In this document: piece by piece, positions 17,328-27,588 of the stretch | Layout of the letters: each line of letters begins with the position of its first letter | How positions within the stretch are numbered: the first letter of the stretch is position 1 | Source of the DNA: Streptococcus oralis subsp. tigurinus | GTDB taxonomy: Bacteria > Bacillota > Bacilli > Lactobacillales > Streptococcaceae | DNA: 64,000 nucleotides | NCBI RefSeq assembly: GCF_002356415.1 | Contig: NZ_AP018338.1 | Location: 868,001-932,000, forward strand | Reading direction: 5' to 3' | Position numbers and translations under genes: made by a program | Notes under the pieces: generated by a model | Seen by the model: only the letters and a program-made list of their open reading frames with translations | Told to the model about the DNA's origin: nothing | Database searches by the model: none

Positions 17328-18815
17328 TTATTCTAAACGACCTTCTTCACGATAGGCGATATCTGGTTGCCAAGTCCATTTAGCTCCAAACTTCTCTAGT
17401 AAGTCAAAGCTAGCTTGTGGGCCCATACTTCCAGCTTTATAATCGTAGAGTGGAGCTCCATTTTCAGCCCAGAGCTTTTCGATACGGTCAATCAATTTCC
17501 AAGAAGCACTCACCTCGTCCCAGTGGCTAAAGTTGGTTGAGTTGTTGTTCAAAACATCGTAGATTAATTTCTCGTAAGGATCTGGTGAGGCCCCAGTAGC
17601 AGTAGCATCTGTACGGTAATCCAGAGAGCTTGGTGCTAGGTTAAATTCTTCACCGACTTGCTTCCCATTGAGGCTGAGTGAGAAGCCTTCAGTTGGTTGG
17701 ATATAGATTGTCAAAATGTTTGGAGCAAGAGGCTCTCCAAAGATAGAGTCCATTTGCTTAAAGACGATATTGACATGAGTGCCTTTTTCTGTCAGGCGTT
17801 TACCAGTACGGAAGAAGAAGGGAATACCACGGAAACGATCGCTATCTACAAAGAAGGCGCCAGATGCAAAGGTTTCTGTTGTAGATTCAGGATCGACATT
17901 TGGCTCGCTTCGATAGGAAATGTATTTCATACCATCGATTTTACCAGAGCGGTACTGACCACGGATAAACTGTTCTTTCAATTCTTCCTCAGTTGGATGA
18001 TAGAGGTTTTTAAAGACCTTTATCTTTTCAGCACGAATCTCATCCTTTGTAAAGCTAGCTGGTTTGTCCATGGCTAGAAGAGAGAGGAGTTGGAGTGTAT
18101 GGTTTTGCACCATATCACGAAGGGCACCTGATTCATCATAGTAGCCACCACGTTCTTCAACACCTAGACGCTCAGCAAATGTAATCTGAACATTATCAAT
18201 ATGATCGCGATTCCAAACATTTTCAAAAATCATATTGGCAAAGCGGACTGCAAAAATACTCTGAATCATCTCTTTACCTAGGTAGTGGTCAATACGGTAA
18301 ATTTGCTCCTCGTCGAAGGTAGCAAGAAGTTCTTCATTGAGTTGTTTAGCAGTAGCATAGTCTGTACCGAAAGGTTTCTCGACAATCAAACGTTCAAAGC
18401 CTTTTCCGTCTACGATTTGCTCTGACTTGAGGTGTTTGGCGATAGTCCCAAAGAATTGTGGAGCCATAGAGAGGAAGAAGAGCTTGTTGTGCTCGGTTTG
18501 GTATTTTTCGTTTAACTCAGCCTGAAGTTTGCGTAATTCGATGTAGTGTTCGGTATCATTGACATCATGACTTTGATAGTAAAAATGACTAGCAAAAGAT
18601 TGAGCTTCTTCTACGCTATCTGCCAAATCAAGAATGGATTCGACTACAACAGACTCAAAATATTCCTTACTCCAAGGTCTACGAGCCGTTCCGATAACAG
18701 CAAAATGATCAGACAAATTACCTGATTTATAGAGTCTGAAAAGGGAAGGGTAGAGTTTGCGTTTAGCTAAATCTCCACTCGCACCGAAAATTGTAACAAT
18801 AACCTTTGATGACAT
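17328..18815 (-). CDS. zwf: Glucose-6-phosphate 1-dehydrogenase
   Basis: Zwf oxidises glucose 6-phosphate with NADP+ and opens the oxidative pentose phosphate pathway. Seen: 495 residues, normal length; Rossmann motif IFGASGDLAKRKLYPSL at 9-25; EKPFGTD; and the active-site segment RIDHYLGKE near 175. It is the only pentose-phosphate gene here, flanked by terminators, and so forms a single-gene unit. The start MSSKVIVTIFGASGD matches relatives. Confidence 0.97.
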   Translation of the reverse strand: MSSKVIVTIFGASGDLAKRKLYPSLFRLYKSGNLSDHFAVIGTARRPWSKEYFESVVVESILDLADSVEEAQSFASHFYYQSHDVNDTEHYIELRKLQAELNEKYQTEHNKLFFLSMAPQFFGTIAKHLKSEQIVDGKGFERLIVEKPFGTDYATAKQLNEELLATFDEEQIYRIDHYLGKEMIQSIFAVRFANMIFENVWNRDHIDNVQITFAERLGVEERGGYYDESGALRDMVQNHTLQLLSLLAMDKPASFTKDEIRAEKIKVFKNLYHPTEEELKEQFIRGQYRSGKIDGMKYISYRSEPNVDPESTTETFASGAFFVDSDRFRGIPFFFRTGKRLTEKGTHVNIVFKQMDSIFGEPLAPNILTIYIQPTEGFSLSLNGKQVGEEFNLAPSSLDYRTDATATGASPDPYEKLIYDVLNNNSTNFSHWDEVSASWKLIDRIEKLWAENGAPLYDYKAGSMGPQASFDLLEKFGAKWTWQPDIAYREEGRLE

Positions 18816-18924
18816 CTAGCTACCTAATTTCTATATTTTTTCCTAGTTGGACTAGGGATGAGATTTTCTCATTTTCATAGTCTATATTTTATCATAATTT
18901 TCAAAAAAATCAAAAATCCAATAC

Positions 18925-18960
18925 GCAATTAAAAAACTGTAAGGAGAACCTTACAGTTTT
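18925..18960 (-). terminator. Terminator after glnQ-like gene
   Basis: On the minus strand AAAACTGTAAG pairs with CTTACAGTTTT, followed by a T run (TTTTTTAATTG). Confidence 0.85.
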
Positions 18961-18963
18961 GTT

Positions 18964-19704
18964 TTATACATTTAAGACCTTATCCAAGAACTCTTTTAGA
19001 CGAGGGTGTTGCGGGTTATCGAAGATTTGATCTGGAGTTCCATCTTCCAGGAATTCGCCATCAGCCGTAAAGATAACACGGTTGGCCACCTGACGAGCAA
19101 ATCCCATCTCATGGGTTACGATAATCATGGTCATGCCTTGTTCCGCCAATTCCTTCATAACATTCAGTACATCTCCGACCATCTCAGGGTCAAGAGCGGA
19201 AGTTGGCTCATCAAAGAGCATGATGTCTGGATTCATGGCAAGTCCACGAGCGATGGCCACACGTTGTTTCTGACCACCTGATAGGCTATCTGGGTTGGCA
19301 TTAGCTTTATCTGCTAGTCCAACCTTTTCAAGCAACTCCATCCCTAATTTCTCGGCTTCTTCTTTGGTCATCCGTTTGTGTTCAATAGGAGCAAAAGTGA
19401 TATTCTCTAGAACGGACATGTGAGGGAAGAGGTTGAAATGTTGGAAAACCATTCCTACGTTCTCACGAACATGGTCGACATTGGTTGATTTGTCAGTCAA
19501 ATCATAACCATTCACAGTGATGTGACCACTCGTTACCTCCTCGAGAAGGTTAAGGCTGCGGAGGAAAGTGGATTTACCAGAACCAGAAGGACCGATGATA
19601 CAGACAACATTCCCTTCATAGAACTTAGTAGTAATGCCTTTTAAAACTTCATTTTTTCCATAATACTTATGCAAATCATTTACATCAATTTTTAGTTTTG
19701 CCAT
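18964..19704 (-). CDS. glnQ: Polar amino acid (glutamine-type) ABC transporter ATPase
   Basis: A 246-residue ATPase with Walker [10 protein letters not shown] at about 36-44, Q-loop [16 protein letters not shown], signature LSGGQKQR, Walker [17 protein letters not shown] and switch His in IVTHEMGFA. It powers the fused permease encoded just upstream, the two genes sharing one base. The family takes up polar amino acids; glutamine is the likely substrate given the GlnPH-like partner. Confidence 0.93.
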   Translation of the reverse strand: MAKLKIDVNDLHKYYGKNEVLKGITTKFYEGNVVCIIGPSGSGKSTFLRSLNLLEEVTSGHITVNGYDLTDKSTNVDHVRENVGMVFQHFNLFPHMSVLENITFAPIEHKRMTKEEAEKLGMELLEKVGLADKANANPDSLSGGQKQRVAIARGLAMNPDIMLFDEPTSALDPEMVGDVLNVMKELAEQGMTMIIVTHEMGFARQVANRVIFTADGEFLEDGTPDQIFDNPQHPRLKEFLDKVLNV

Positions 19705-21869
19705 TAACGAATCCTCTTTTCTAAGCGTTTCGCTAGTCTAGTCAAAAGCGTGATAATTACAAGATAGAAGATAGCAAGGATTGCATACATCTTGAAACTT
19801 TGGTAGTTACGGGCGATGATGATCTTACCAGTTTGGAAGAGTTCCACCAAACCAATAGCAGATACGATGGTTGTATCTTTAAGAGCGATAACGAATTGGT
19901 TGACGAAGTTTGGCAACATCAATTTAGTCGCTTGTGGCAAGATAATCTTTCGCATGGTTTTTCCATAAGAGATACCAAGACTGCGACTGGCCTCCATTTG
20001 CCCAACTGGAACAGCTTGGATCCCACCACGAACAATTTCAGCGATATAAGCAGCTGCATTGAGTGAGAGGGCGATAGTACCAGCTACAAAGTCATTGATT
20101 GGACTTTGTTGGCCTGTAATCGACTCGATGAAGTTTGGAATACCCCAGAAAATGAAGGCTGCAAGAATCATCAATGGAATACCACGGATAACGTCAACGA
20201 AAATCTCAGAGATCAGACGAAGAGATTTGTATGGGCTGACGCTAAACATACCGAAGATAATACCGATGACAATGGCAATTGCAAATGAAATAAGCGCTAG
20301 AGCAAGTGTGATTCCAAGTCCACTAAGAAGTTGTTTGTAGTTGTTTTGAAGCAAGCCCCAGATAGTGGTTTCGTCAACCGTACTTGTAGAGTCAGATGAT
20401 GTTTCGCTAGCTAGGTACTTGTCAAGAATCTTTTGGAATTCTCCGTTAGCTTTGAGGTTCGCAAGTCCGTTATTGAACATCTGGATCAATTCTGGATTTG
20501 TTCCTTTTTTAACCGCAAAGGCTGTTTCACCGATTGGAGTTCCAGCGATTGGCGTTTTCAATTTTTGCCCTTGGCTGATAGAATATTTGAGAACTGGCTC
20601 ATCATCCATCACGGCATCAATAGATCCAGTATTCAGACTGTCATACATAGAAGCGCCATCTGCGAAAGTTTTAATCTTATAGCCGTATTTGCTTTGATTT
20701 TCAGTAAGGAACGTTTGAGAAGCAGTCCCGTTTTTAACACCGACAGTTTTATCCTTGAGGTCTTCATAAGAAGCAATGGTGCTTGATTCTTTTACACCGA
20801 GAATCGTATTTGCTGTGTAGTATGATTCTGAGAAGTCGAAGGTTTCCTTACGGGCATCCGTTACAGACATACCAGCAATGATACCATCTGCTTGTCCTGC
20901 TTGTACAGCACTAATGGCTGCGTCAAATCCTGGGTTGGTAATCTCAATTTCAAAACCTTGATCTTTGGCAATAGCCTTGATGAGGTCCATATCAATACCA
21001 GTGTATTGATTGCTTGAATTTTGAAAGACGAATGGGGCGAAAGATGAGTCGCTGGCAATAATGTACTTGCTTTTCACAGGAGTAGCTTTTTGTCCAGCAG
21101 CAGTAGTTATTGTTGGGCTTGCCGTAGTTTTAGAAGCCGTCCACTTTTGGATGATTTGCTCCAAGCTACCATCCTTCTTCATTTGTGCTAGGGCTTCGTT
21201 AAACTCGGTAACCAAGTGTTCATACTTGCTCCCTTTCTTGACACCAAAGGCAAAGCTTCCAACAGCCTCACCATCCATATTGATGCTGAGATCTTGTCCT
21301 TGGTTAATCGCATACTCAATAACAGGTTTGTCATCCATGATGGCATTTACAGCACCAGCACTTAGACTGTTATTCATCAAATCACCTGTATCAAAAGTTT
21401 TGATAGAGAAACCGTATTTATCTTTGATACTTTCGAGGAAACGTTGAGCGGCAGTTCCGTTCTTAACTCCAACTGTTTTCCCACTGAGTTCCTCATATTT
21501 GGTGATTTTATTTGCCTTAGTGGTAGCAATGACAACTTTTGTATCATAATAGGTATCAGACATGGTAAAGACATTTTCACGTTCTTTTGTTTTTGTCATA
21601 CCTGCCATAATAGCATCTGCTTGACCTGACTGCACTGCATTTACGGCTGCGTCAAAGCCGGGATAAGACATTTGGATGTTCCATCCTTTGATTTCTGCGA
21701 CTTTATTGATAATATCAACATCAATCCCTTTGTAGGTTTGATCTGAATCTTTAAACTCAAAAGGTGCGTAAGCTGTATCAGACACAATCTTAACAGTATC
21801 AGCTTTTGCCATACCTAGTGAGAAAATGGGAAATAAAATGAGCAAACATGCTAGTATTTTTTTCTTCAT
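19704..21869 (-). CDS. Glutamine-type ABC transporter, two substrate-binding domains fused to permease
   Basis: A 721-residue fusion, as in GlnPH of lactic acid bacteria. It has a signal peptide or anchor ([23 protein letters not shown]). Two tandem periplasmic-binding-type domains follow at about residues 23-250 and 270-485, each containing a [22 protein letters not shown] or [25 protein letters not shown] segment and VGVKNGTA. The permease is at 505-720 with the EAA-type loop [19 protein letters not shown]. Two binding domains per chain give up to four receptors per transporter. It works with the ATPase gene that follows. Confidence 0.93.
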   Translation of the reverse strand: MKKKILACLLILFPIFSLGMAKADTVKIVSDTAYAPFEFKDSDQTYKGIDVDIINKVAEIKGWNIQMSYPGFDAAVNAVQSGQADAIMAGMTKTKERENVFTMSDTYYDTKVVIATTKANKITKYEELSGKTVGVKNGTAAQRFLESIKDKYGFSIKTFDTGDLMNNSLSAGAVNAIMDDKPVIEYAINQGQDLSINMDGEAVGSFAFGVKKGSKYEHLVTEFNEALAQMKKDGSLEQIIQKWTASKTTASPTITTAAGQKATPVKSKYIIASDSSFAPFVFQNSSNQYTGIDMDLIKAIAKDQGFEIEITNPGFDAAISAVQAGQADGIIAGMSVTDARKETFDFSESYYTANTILGVKESSTIASYEDLKDKTVGVKNGTASQTFLTENQSKYGYKIKTFADGASMYDSLNTGSIDAVMDDEPVLKYSISQGQKLKTPIAGTPIGETAFAVKKGTNPELIQMFNNGLANLKANGEFQKILDKYLASETSSDSTSTVDETTIWGLLQNNYKQLLSGLGITLALALISFAIAIVIGIIFGMFSVSPYKSLRLISEIFVDVIRGIPLMILAAFIFWGIPNFIESITGQQSPINDFVAGTIALSLNAAAYIAEIVRGGIQAVPVGQMEASRSLGISYGKTMRKIILPQATKLMLPNFVNQFVIALKDTTIVSAIGLVELFQTGKIIIARNYQSFKMYAILAIFYLVIITLLTRLAKRLEKRIR

Positions 21870-22007
21870 TTTTAGTCTCCTTTTCCGAATATTTTTCCAT
21901 TATACCAGAAAAAAAGTGAAAAGGCAAATTTTATGAATTTTATGTAAGGAAATATAACATGAACTGCACATTCTTATCAGTTTGGAGAAGAGTCTGAAAA
22001 ACAAATT

Positions 22008-22019
22008 TATGGTAAAATA
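22008..22019 (+). promoter_or_regulatory. uvrB promoter
   Basis: TTTATGGTAAAATAG is a TG-extended -10 box (TGG then TAAAAT), giving a leader of about 25 bases with the weak site GATGAGG before the ATG. No LexA/DinR-type box was recognised. Confidence 0.5.
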
Positions 22020-22049
22020 GAAGGATAGAAAAAAGCAGATGAGGCAATC

Positions 22050-24038
22050 ATGATAAATCGAATTACAGATAATAAATTTAAACTAGTATCAAAATACCAA
22101 CCTTCAGGAGATCAACCACAAGCGATTGAGCAGTTGGTTGACAATATCGAGGGTGGAGAAAAGGCTCAGATTTTGATGGGGGCGACGGGTACAGGGAAGA
22201 CCTACACCATGAGTCAGGTCATTTCCAAAGTCAATAAACCTACTTTGGTCATTGCCCATAACAAAACCCTAGCTGGTCAGCTCTACGGAGAGTTTAAGGA
22301 ATTTTTCCCTGAGAATGCTGTTGAGTACTTCGTATCCTACTATGATTATTATCAACCCGAGGCCTATGTGCCTTCTAGTGATACCTACATTGAGAAGGAT
22401 AGCTCGGTCAATGACGAGATTGATAAGCTCCGTCACTCAGCGACTTCAGCCCTTCTGGAGCGCAATGATGTCATCGTTGTGGCTTCAGTCTCTTGTATCT
22501 ATGGTTTGGGTTCGCCCAAGGAATACGCTGATAGCGTGGTTAGTCTGCGTCCAGGTCTTGAGATTTCTCGTGATAAACTTTTGAATGACTTGGTCGATAT
22601 TCAGTTTGAACGTAACGATATTGATTTCCAACGGGGAAGATTTCGTGTTCGTGGGGATGTGGTGGAGATTTTCCCAGCTTCCCGAGATGAACACGCTTTT
22701 CGAGTAGAGTTTTTCGGGGATGAAATTGATCGTATCCGTGAAGTTGAGGCTTTGACAGGTCAGGTATTGGGAGAAGTGGATCATTTGGCGATTTTCCCTG
22801 CCACTCACTTTGTGACCAATGATGACCACATGGAAGTTGCGATTGCGAAAATTCAAGCAGAATTAGAAGAGCAGTTAGCCGTCTTTGAGAAGGAAGGCAA
22901 ACTGCTAGAAGCCCAGCGTTTGAAACAGCGAACAGAGTATGATATTGAGATGTTACGTGAGATGGGCTATACCAATGGTGTTGAAAACTACTCACGCCAC
23001 ATGGATGGTCGTAGCGAAGGAGAGCCTCCTTATACGCTTCTTGACTTCTTCCCAGATGATTTCTTGATTATGATTGATGAAAGTCACATGACTATGGGGC
23101 AAATAAAGGGCATGTACAATGGTGACCGTTCTCGTAAGGAAATGTTAGTGAATTATGGTTTCCGCTTGCCGTCTGCCTTGGACAATCGTCCCCTCCGTCG
23201 TGAAGAGTTTGAAAGCCATGTCCATCAGATTGTTTACGTTTCAGCGACACCAGGTGACTATGAAAATGAACAGACGGAGACAGTGATTGAGCAAATCATT
23301 CGTCCGACAGGGCTTCTAGACCCAGAGGTGGAAGTTCGTCCGACTATGGGACAGATTGATGACCTCCTAGGTGAAATCAATGCCCGTGTTGAAAAGAACG
23401 AACGAACCTTTATTACCACCTTGACTAAGAAAATGGCAGAAGACTTGACCGACTACTTCAAGGAAATGGGCATCAAAGTCAAGTACATGCACTCGGACAT
23501 CAAGACCTTGGAGCGGACGGAGATTATCCGTGACCTACGCTTGGGTGTCTTTGATGTTTTGGTTGGAATCAACCTGCTCCGCGAAGGGATTGACGTACCT
23601 GAAGTAAGTTTGGTTGCTATTCTAGATGCTGACAAGGAAGGCTTCCTTCGTAACGAACGTGGCCTCATCCAGACCATTGGACGTGCTGCCCGTAATAGCG
23701 AAGGACATGTTATCATGTACGCTGATACCATGACTCAGTCTATGCAACGTGCCATAGATGAAACGGCCCGTCGTCGGAAAATCCAGATGGCTTATAATGA
23801 AGAACATGGCATTGTACCTCAGACAATCAAGAAAGAAATTCGTGACTTGATTGCCGTGACCAAGGCAGTTGCTAAAGAAGAGGACAAGGAAGTCGATATC
23901 AACAGCCTCAACAAACAAGAGCGTAAAGAACTCGTCAAGAAACTAGAAAAACAAATGCAAGAAGCCGTCGAAGTGCTTGACTTTGAATTGGCGGCCCAGA
24001 TTCGTGATATGATGCTGGAAGTCAAGGCGTTGGGGTAG
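22050..24038 (+). CDS. uvrB: Excinuclease ABC subunit B
   Basis: UvrB is the damage-verifying helicase of nucleotide excision repair. It is loaded by UvrA and binds UvrC for incision. Seen: 662 residues; Walker [12 protein letters not shown] near 42; the beta-hairpin region [21 protein letters not shown] near 92-112; [21 protein letters not shown]; helicase motif [11 protein letters not shown]; and a C-terminal UVR motif (about 620-655) that contacts UvrC. A single gene with its own promoter. Confidence 0.98.
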   Translation: MINRITDNKFKLVSKYQPSGDQPQAIEQLVDNIEGGEKAQILMGATGTGKTYTMSQVISKVNKPTLVIAHNKTLAGQLYGEFKEFFPENAVEYFVSYYDYYQPEAYVPSSDTYIEKDSSVNDEIDKLRHSATSALLERNDVIVVASVSCIYGLGSPKEYADSVVSLRPGLEISRDKLLNDLVDIQFERNDIDFQRGRFRVRGDVVEIFPASRDEHAFRVEFFGDEIDRIREVEALTGQVLGEVDHLAIFPATHFVTNDDHMEVAIAKIQAELEEQLAVFEKEGKLLEAQRLKQRTEYDIEMLREMGYTNGVENYSRHMDGRSEGEPPYTLLDFFPDDFLIMIDESHMTMGQIKGMYNGDRSRKEMLVNYGFRLPSALDNRPLRREEFESHVHQIVYVSATPGDYENEQTETVIEQIIRPTGLLDPEVEVRPTMGQIDDLLGEINARVEKNERTFITTLTKKMAEDLTDYFKEMGIKVKYMHSDIKTLERTEIIRDLRLGVFDVLVGINLLREGIDVPEVSLVAILDADKEGFLRNERGLIQTIGRAARNSEGHVIMYADTMTQSMQRAIDETARRRKIQMAYNEEHGIVPQTIKKEIRDLIAVTKAVAKEEDKEVDINSLNKQERKELVKKLEKQMQEAVEVLDFELAAQIRDMMLEVKALG

Positions 24039-24118
24039 AGAGGCCCTTAAGTCAAATTTAATTAGCCAAATTGCTATGCCCTTGTTTCAGTAGTCTAGAT
24101 ATGAAGAAAACGGTGAAA

Positions 24119-24619
24119 ATGAATAAAAGAAATTCAAATACAAAAAAGAATCTATCAAGGAAAGAAAGTTTTCAGCATTGGCTAGATTCTCATAAAATTA
24201 TAGGTTTCTTCTTAGTCCTTTTTCTAATCTTAGGAATAGGACTAGGTATTAATTTTATTTTTGAAAGCCTCCCACTTCCTTTACTATACAGAGATATTAA
24301 CTATAGTTTTCCATTATATGCAAATCTTTTTTGTCTGGTCTACAGAATATTTGACTATTGGTTTCTAGATTTATCCAGGTTAAGGATGACTCTAACCAGA
24401 TTTGCTGGATTGTTCATCTATCTTAATAGTATCGGTTTAGTGGTCCATCTGTTTTTCGGAGTTAGTGGGAAAAACAGTAAAGGGATTTTACCATCTCTTT
24501 TATCACTAGATTATCGCTACATCTGGTTTCCTATCGCAACTTACATGCTATTCTTTTTCTTAGGATTGGTCATTTTAATTCTTGCTAAACATTTAGAAAA
24601 GAAGAAATTGAAGAAATGA
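24119..24619 (+). CDS. Small integral membrane protein, unknown function
   Basis: A hydrophobic protein of 166 residues from ATG 24119 (MNKRNSN). It has about four helices (near residues 27-47, 60-82, 92-115 and 138-160), a basic N-terminus and a Lys-rich C-terminus (KHLEKKKLKK). I do not recognise a family. In-frame ATGs at 24071 and 24101 are possible starts, but GGTGA close to 24119 favours the later one. It lies between uvrB and a Nudix gene with no obvious link to either. Codon use is AT-richer than uvrB. Confidence 0.6.
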   Translation: MNKRNSNTKKNLSRKESFQHWLDSHKIIGFFLVLFLILGIGLGINFIFESLPLPLLYRDINYSFPLYANLFCLVYRIFDYWFLDLSRLRMTLTRFAGLFIYLNSIGLVVHLFFGVSGKNSKGILPSLLSLDYRYIWFPIATYMLFFFLGLVILILAKHLEKKKLKK

Positions 24620-24784
24620 TTGTAATACCTCTTTCATCTATTCTTGTCAATATAGGCCATTATATATAATTATCACTGTCAGAGTATCTTATCATAATAC
24701 CATGACTTAGTTAATGCTTTTATCGTGAAATCCCCAAAAATTCAACAAAAATATATTTTAATAACTTAGAAAGCGAGCGAATCC

Positions 24785-25252
24785 ATGTCTCGATCCCAAT
24801 CAACTATTTTAACCAATATCTGTCTAATTGAAGACTTTAAAAATCAACGTGTAGTTATGCAATATCGGTCTCCTGAAGAGAATCGCTGGTCTGGTTATGC
24901 CTTTCCTGGAGGCCATGTAGAAAATGGAGAGTCTTTCGCAGAGTCTGTCATACGTGAAATCTACGAAGAAACTGGCCTGACTATTCAGAATCCCCAACTG
25001 GTTGGCATTAAAAATTGGCCTCTGGACTCAGGTGAGCGCTACATCGTCTTTTGCTATAAGGCGACAGAGTTTAGTGGAAATCTCCAATCTTCAGAAGAAG
25101 GAGAAGTATCTTGGGTGCAAAAAGACCAGATTCCAAATTTGGATCTGGCCTATGATATGTTGCCTTTGATGGAAATGATGGAAGCACCTGACAAGTCTGA
25201 GTTCTTCTATCGTCACCGTACAGAGGACGGCTGGGAGAAAGAAATTTTCTAG
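24785..25252 (+). CDS. Nudix hydrolase (MutT-like)
   Basis: A 155-residue Nudix protein with a complete Nudix box (GGHVENGESFAESVIREIYEETGL) near residues 40-63, matching GX5EX7REUXEEXGU. Annotated relatives are 8-oxo-dGTP diphosphatases, but the substrate cannot be fixed from sequence. Its 3' end overlaps the convergent niaR by four bases. The 165 bases upstream (24620-24784) hold no gene or strong motif that I can see. Confidence 0.88.
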   Translation: MSRSQSTILTNICLIEDFKNQRVVMQYRSPEENRWSGYAFPGGHVENGESFAESVIREIYEETGLTIQNPQLVGIKNWPLDSGERYIVFCYKATEFSGNLQSSEEGEVSWVQKDQIPNLDLAYDMLPLMEMMEAPDKSEFFYRHRTEDGWEKEIF

Positions 25253-25764
25253 TCTTTTACCAAATAACCTAACTGATCCAAGGCCTCCTCGATATAGTGG
25301 AGGTCTTGTTGTGTCTCGGCTTCAACAAGGTGGTAATGGATGCCGTCTGTCAATTCAGAAAGGGGTCTAAAGTCTGAATTCTCGACTTGTTCCAGAAAGT
25401 GCTGGACATCTCGGCGGCAGGTGAGTTTGAGGTGGGTTTCAATTTCACCATAAACGGGATGATCGATTAAGATATTTTGAACGCGTCCGCCATTATCTAC
25501 AATGGCTAGAAGTTCCTGCCCGATTTCTTCCAGTTCATGTTTCACTTTAAAGAGTTTGTGGACGTAGGGACTGGCATCATTTTCTTTGTAGATATAACCA
25601 CGATTGGTGGATAGGATAGGAGCCCCATCTGCTCGGAGAATAGCGATATCCTGTACAATGACTTGGCGCGTAACATGAAAGTGTTCAGCCAAGGTTTGAC
25701 CATTGAGAGCTTTTGGCGCCTCTTTTAATAGTTTGAGAAGAGCTTGTTTGCGATCCGTTGTCAT
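25249..25764 (-). CDS. niaR: Niacin-responsive repressor NiaR
   Basis: NiaR (YrxA family) represses NAD biosynthesis and niacin uptake genes when niacin is present. Seen: 171 residues; an N-terminal HTH_11 domain (NGQTLAEHFHVTRQVIVQDIAILRADG) at about 18-45; and a 3H ligand-binding domain with conserved histidines (PYVHKLFKVKHELEEI, HLKLTCRRDVQHF, GIHYHLVEAE). It is 11 bases downstream of the niacin transporter gene, so regulator and target are probably co-transcribed. Confidence 0.9.
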   Translation of the reverse strand: MTTDRKQALLKLLKEAPKALNGQTLAEHFHVTRQVIVQDIAILRADGAPILSTNRGYIYKENDASPYVHKLFKVKHELEEIGQELLAIVDNGGRVQNILIDHPVYGEIETHLKLTCRRDVQHFLEQVENSDFRPLSELTDGIHYHLVEAETQQDLHYIEEALDQLGYLVKD

Positions 25765-25775
25765 AGTTTTTCCTT

Positions 25776-26303
25776 TTAGCGACGTTTTCGAAGCACTTTA
25801 TAGACAGCTAGTGCTAATGTATAGTCTACCATACTATGGACAATTGTGCCAAAGCCAACTAGGACGAAGAGAACATAAAACATATTTTCAACGTTTGTCC
25901 CTGAAGTAGCATAGAAGATGATACAAGCTAGTACTTCAGCGATAGCGTGAACAACACCCAAAACAAAGTTAAAAATCCAAGATGCCTTTGGTTTATCCAA
26001 GGTTTCAGGGAATTTCTTTAAGTACAAAGCCCCCAAAGTACCAAAAACGATGTGAGAAAAGGCGCGTAGGACAATAACCATAGGGTAGCCTGCCATCAGA
26101 AAACCAAGACTAGAAGCAATAATCACAAAAGCAGCCATCAAAGGCGAAAGAAACATGGCGATAAAGATGGGGATATGACTTCCTAAAGTGTAAGAAGCCG
26201 GTGGGATAACGATTTTAAAAGGCATAATGATTGGAATCAAAATCGCTATTGCAGTGAGTAGGGCAGTCATAGTCATAAACTGCGTTTTTTTCCGTATATC
26301 CAT
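25776..26303 (-). CDS. niaX: Niacin ECF transporter S component
   Basis: A 175-residue membrane protein, the substrate-binding subunit of an energy-coupling factor transporter; the shared EcfA/A'/T module is not in this window. Seen: six hydrophobic segments and the N-terminal FMTMTALLTAIAILIP and PASYTLGSHIPIFIAMFLSP patterns of the NiaX type. The GGAGG site five bases before the ATG at 26303 fixes the start; an upstream ATG at 26315 overlaps that site. The niacin assignment rests on co-location with niaR. Confidence 0.85.
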   Translation of the reverse strand: MDIRKKTQFMTMTALLTAIAILIPIIMPFKIVIPPASYTLGSHIPIFIAMFLSPLMAAFVIIASSLGFLMAGYPMVIVLRAFSHIVFGTLGALYLKKFPETLDKPKASWIFNFVLGVVHAIAEVLACIIFYATSGTNVENMFYVLFVLVGFGTIVHSMVDYTLALAVYKVLRKRR

Positions 26304-26317
26304 AAGAACCTCCATTT

Positions 26318-26353
26318 ATCTGTATATACACAAGTATAGTACAATAAACAAGA
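26318..26353 (-). promoter_or_regulatory. niaX promoter with palindromic operator
   Basis: On the minus strand TTGTTT, a 17-base spacer and TATATA form a promoter. The perfect palindrome TGTATATACA (26321-26330) covers the -10 box, so a bound repressor would block polymerase. The adjacent NiaR is the natural candidate; I cannot confirm the motif against known NiaR sites. Confidence 0.5.
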
Positions 26354-26439
26354 CAATAAAGCAAGGATTTACTTGGGTTTATAGGTCGTTTTTTAGTTAA
26401 AAGTTGGTAAAGACTTCACAAAAAAGAAACTACTTCAAA

Positions 26440-26471
26440 CAAAATCTCCACCTTCAGGACGAAAGTGGAGT
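26440..26471 (-). terminator. Terminator after the ECF S component
   Basis: CTCCAC and GTGGAG form the stem with a longer loop, followed by ATTTTGTTT on the minus strand. Confidence 0.7.
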
Positions 26472-26478
26472 TGTTTTT

Positions 26479-27042
26479 TTATTTCTTCAAGGTTTCGAGA
26501 CGTGGGACAATCATTACAGTCAAGATGGCTGAGATAACCAATTCGGCGATTGAGTTTGTAGAGATAACAGTTGCTAGGAGTTTTTGGATATTCCCATCAA
26601 AGACATTTCCAAAAAGGTAGAAAATTCCACCAAGTACAAAGACTGTGTTGGTAAGTGAACCAAGGGCACCAGCTAAAATCAGACCAGTTTTATTTTTCAT
26701 CAGTTTATAAACTAGATAAGGAGTTAAACCAATCAAAATACGTGGAACGATAGCTATGATAGCTGAGTAGATGTTTCCGTTTGGTACAAATGGGGAGAAG
26801 AGGTAACTTGTCGGTAGAATCGTAATCGTGTTAACCGTCAAGCTAAGTAGTCCCATTAAAAATCCAAGTGTAACCCCAACGCGTGGACCGTAAATAATAC
26901 TTGCAATAATAACAGGAACATGCACGATAGTTGGTTTAATTGGGAATGGGAATAGATTAAATAAGAGAGAGCTTAGAAAGTGAATGACCAACATGGTCGC
27001 AAAAAAGATAGCAATTGGGGCAATATTAGATCGTTTTTTCAT
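26479..27042 (-). CDS. ECF transporter S component, probably pantothenate
   Basis: A 187-residue membrane protein with six hydrophobic segments, starting KKRSNIAPIAIFFATMLVIHF and containing VPVIIASIIYGPRVGVTLGFLMGLLS, the loop pattern of ECF S components. Its 5' end overlaps coaC by 17 bases, and coaC and coaB turn pantothenate derivatives into CoA. Substrate is inferred from this coupling (PanT-like); the sequence alone would only give ECF S component. It depends on an EcfAA'T module located elsewhere. Confidence 0.82.
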   Translation of the reverse strand: MKKRSNIAPIAIFFATMLVIHFLSSLLFNLFPFPIKPTIVHVPVIIASIIYGPRVGVTLGFLMGLLSLTVNTITILPTSYLFSPFVPNGNIYSAIIAIVPRILIGLTPYLVYKLMKNKTGLILAGALGSLTNTVFVLGGIFYLFGNVFDGNIQKLLATVISTNSIAELVISAILTVMIVPRLETLKK

Positions 27043-27577
27043 TGAGAGTTTCCTTTATTCTTTCTAAAATAATATCAAGGTCTGCCAAAGCTCCCCTTCC
27101 GTAGTCTCCACAAGCAAGTAAGGATTCTTTTGGAGAGATAAGCTTGTAACCATATGTTTCTAAAGTTTTAAGGTTTGTTTGAGTTGCCGGATGGTCATAC
27201 ATTTTTGTATTCATAGCAGGAGCAAGTAGTTTAGGAATGTTTTGGGGTAAAGATAACGCTGTACTAGTCACCATGTTGTCCGCAAAGCCATGTGCTAGTT
27301 TTGCAATGGTGTTAGCTGTGGCAGGGGCCACGATAAATAAATCCGTTTCTTTACCAAGTTGGATATGATTGACCTGATCAGGATAGGGTTCCTTCATGAC
27401 ATCCAAGTGGACAGGATTCTGTGATAAGACCTGTAGTGTCAAAGGTTGGATAAACTCTGTAGCAGCCTGAGTCATTAAGACAGTGACTTGATGGCCTTGT
27501 TTTTTTAGAGAACTGACTAAATCTGCCGACTTGTAAGAGGCGATTGACCCAGTTACAGCCAAGAGAATGTTTGCCAT
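27026..27577 (-). CDS. coaC: Phosphopantothenoylcysteine decarboxylase
   Basis: CoaC is an FMN enzyme that decarboxylates 4'-phosphopantothenoylcysteine to 4'-phosphopantetheine in CoA synthesis. Seen: 183 residues; N-terminal flavoprotein motif LLAVTGSIASYKSADLV; the catalytic His in VNHIQL; the PAMNTKMY motif; and the substrate clamp with its reactive Cys in LLACGDYGRG. In streptococci CoaB and CoaC are separate proteins, unlike the fused Dfp of many bacteria, and that is the case here. Confidence 0.95.
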   Translation of the reverse strand: MANILLAVTGSIASYKSADLVSSLKKQGHQVTVLMTQAATEFIQPLTLQVLSQNPVHLDVMKEPYPDQVNHIQLGKETDLFIVAPATANTIAKLAHGFADNMVTSTALSLPQNIPKLLAPAMNTKMYDHPATQTNLKTLETYGYKLISPKESLLACGDYGRGALADLDIILERIKETLNEKTI

Positions 27578-27588
27578 AGCTTTCCTTT

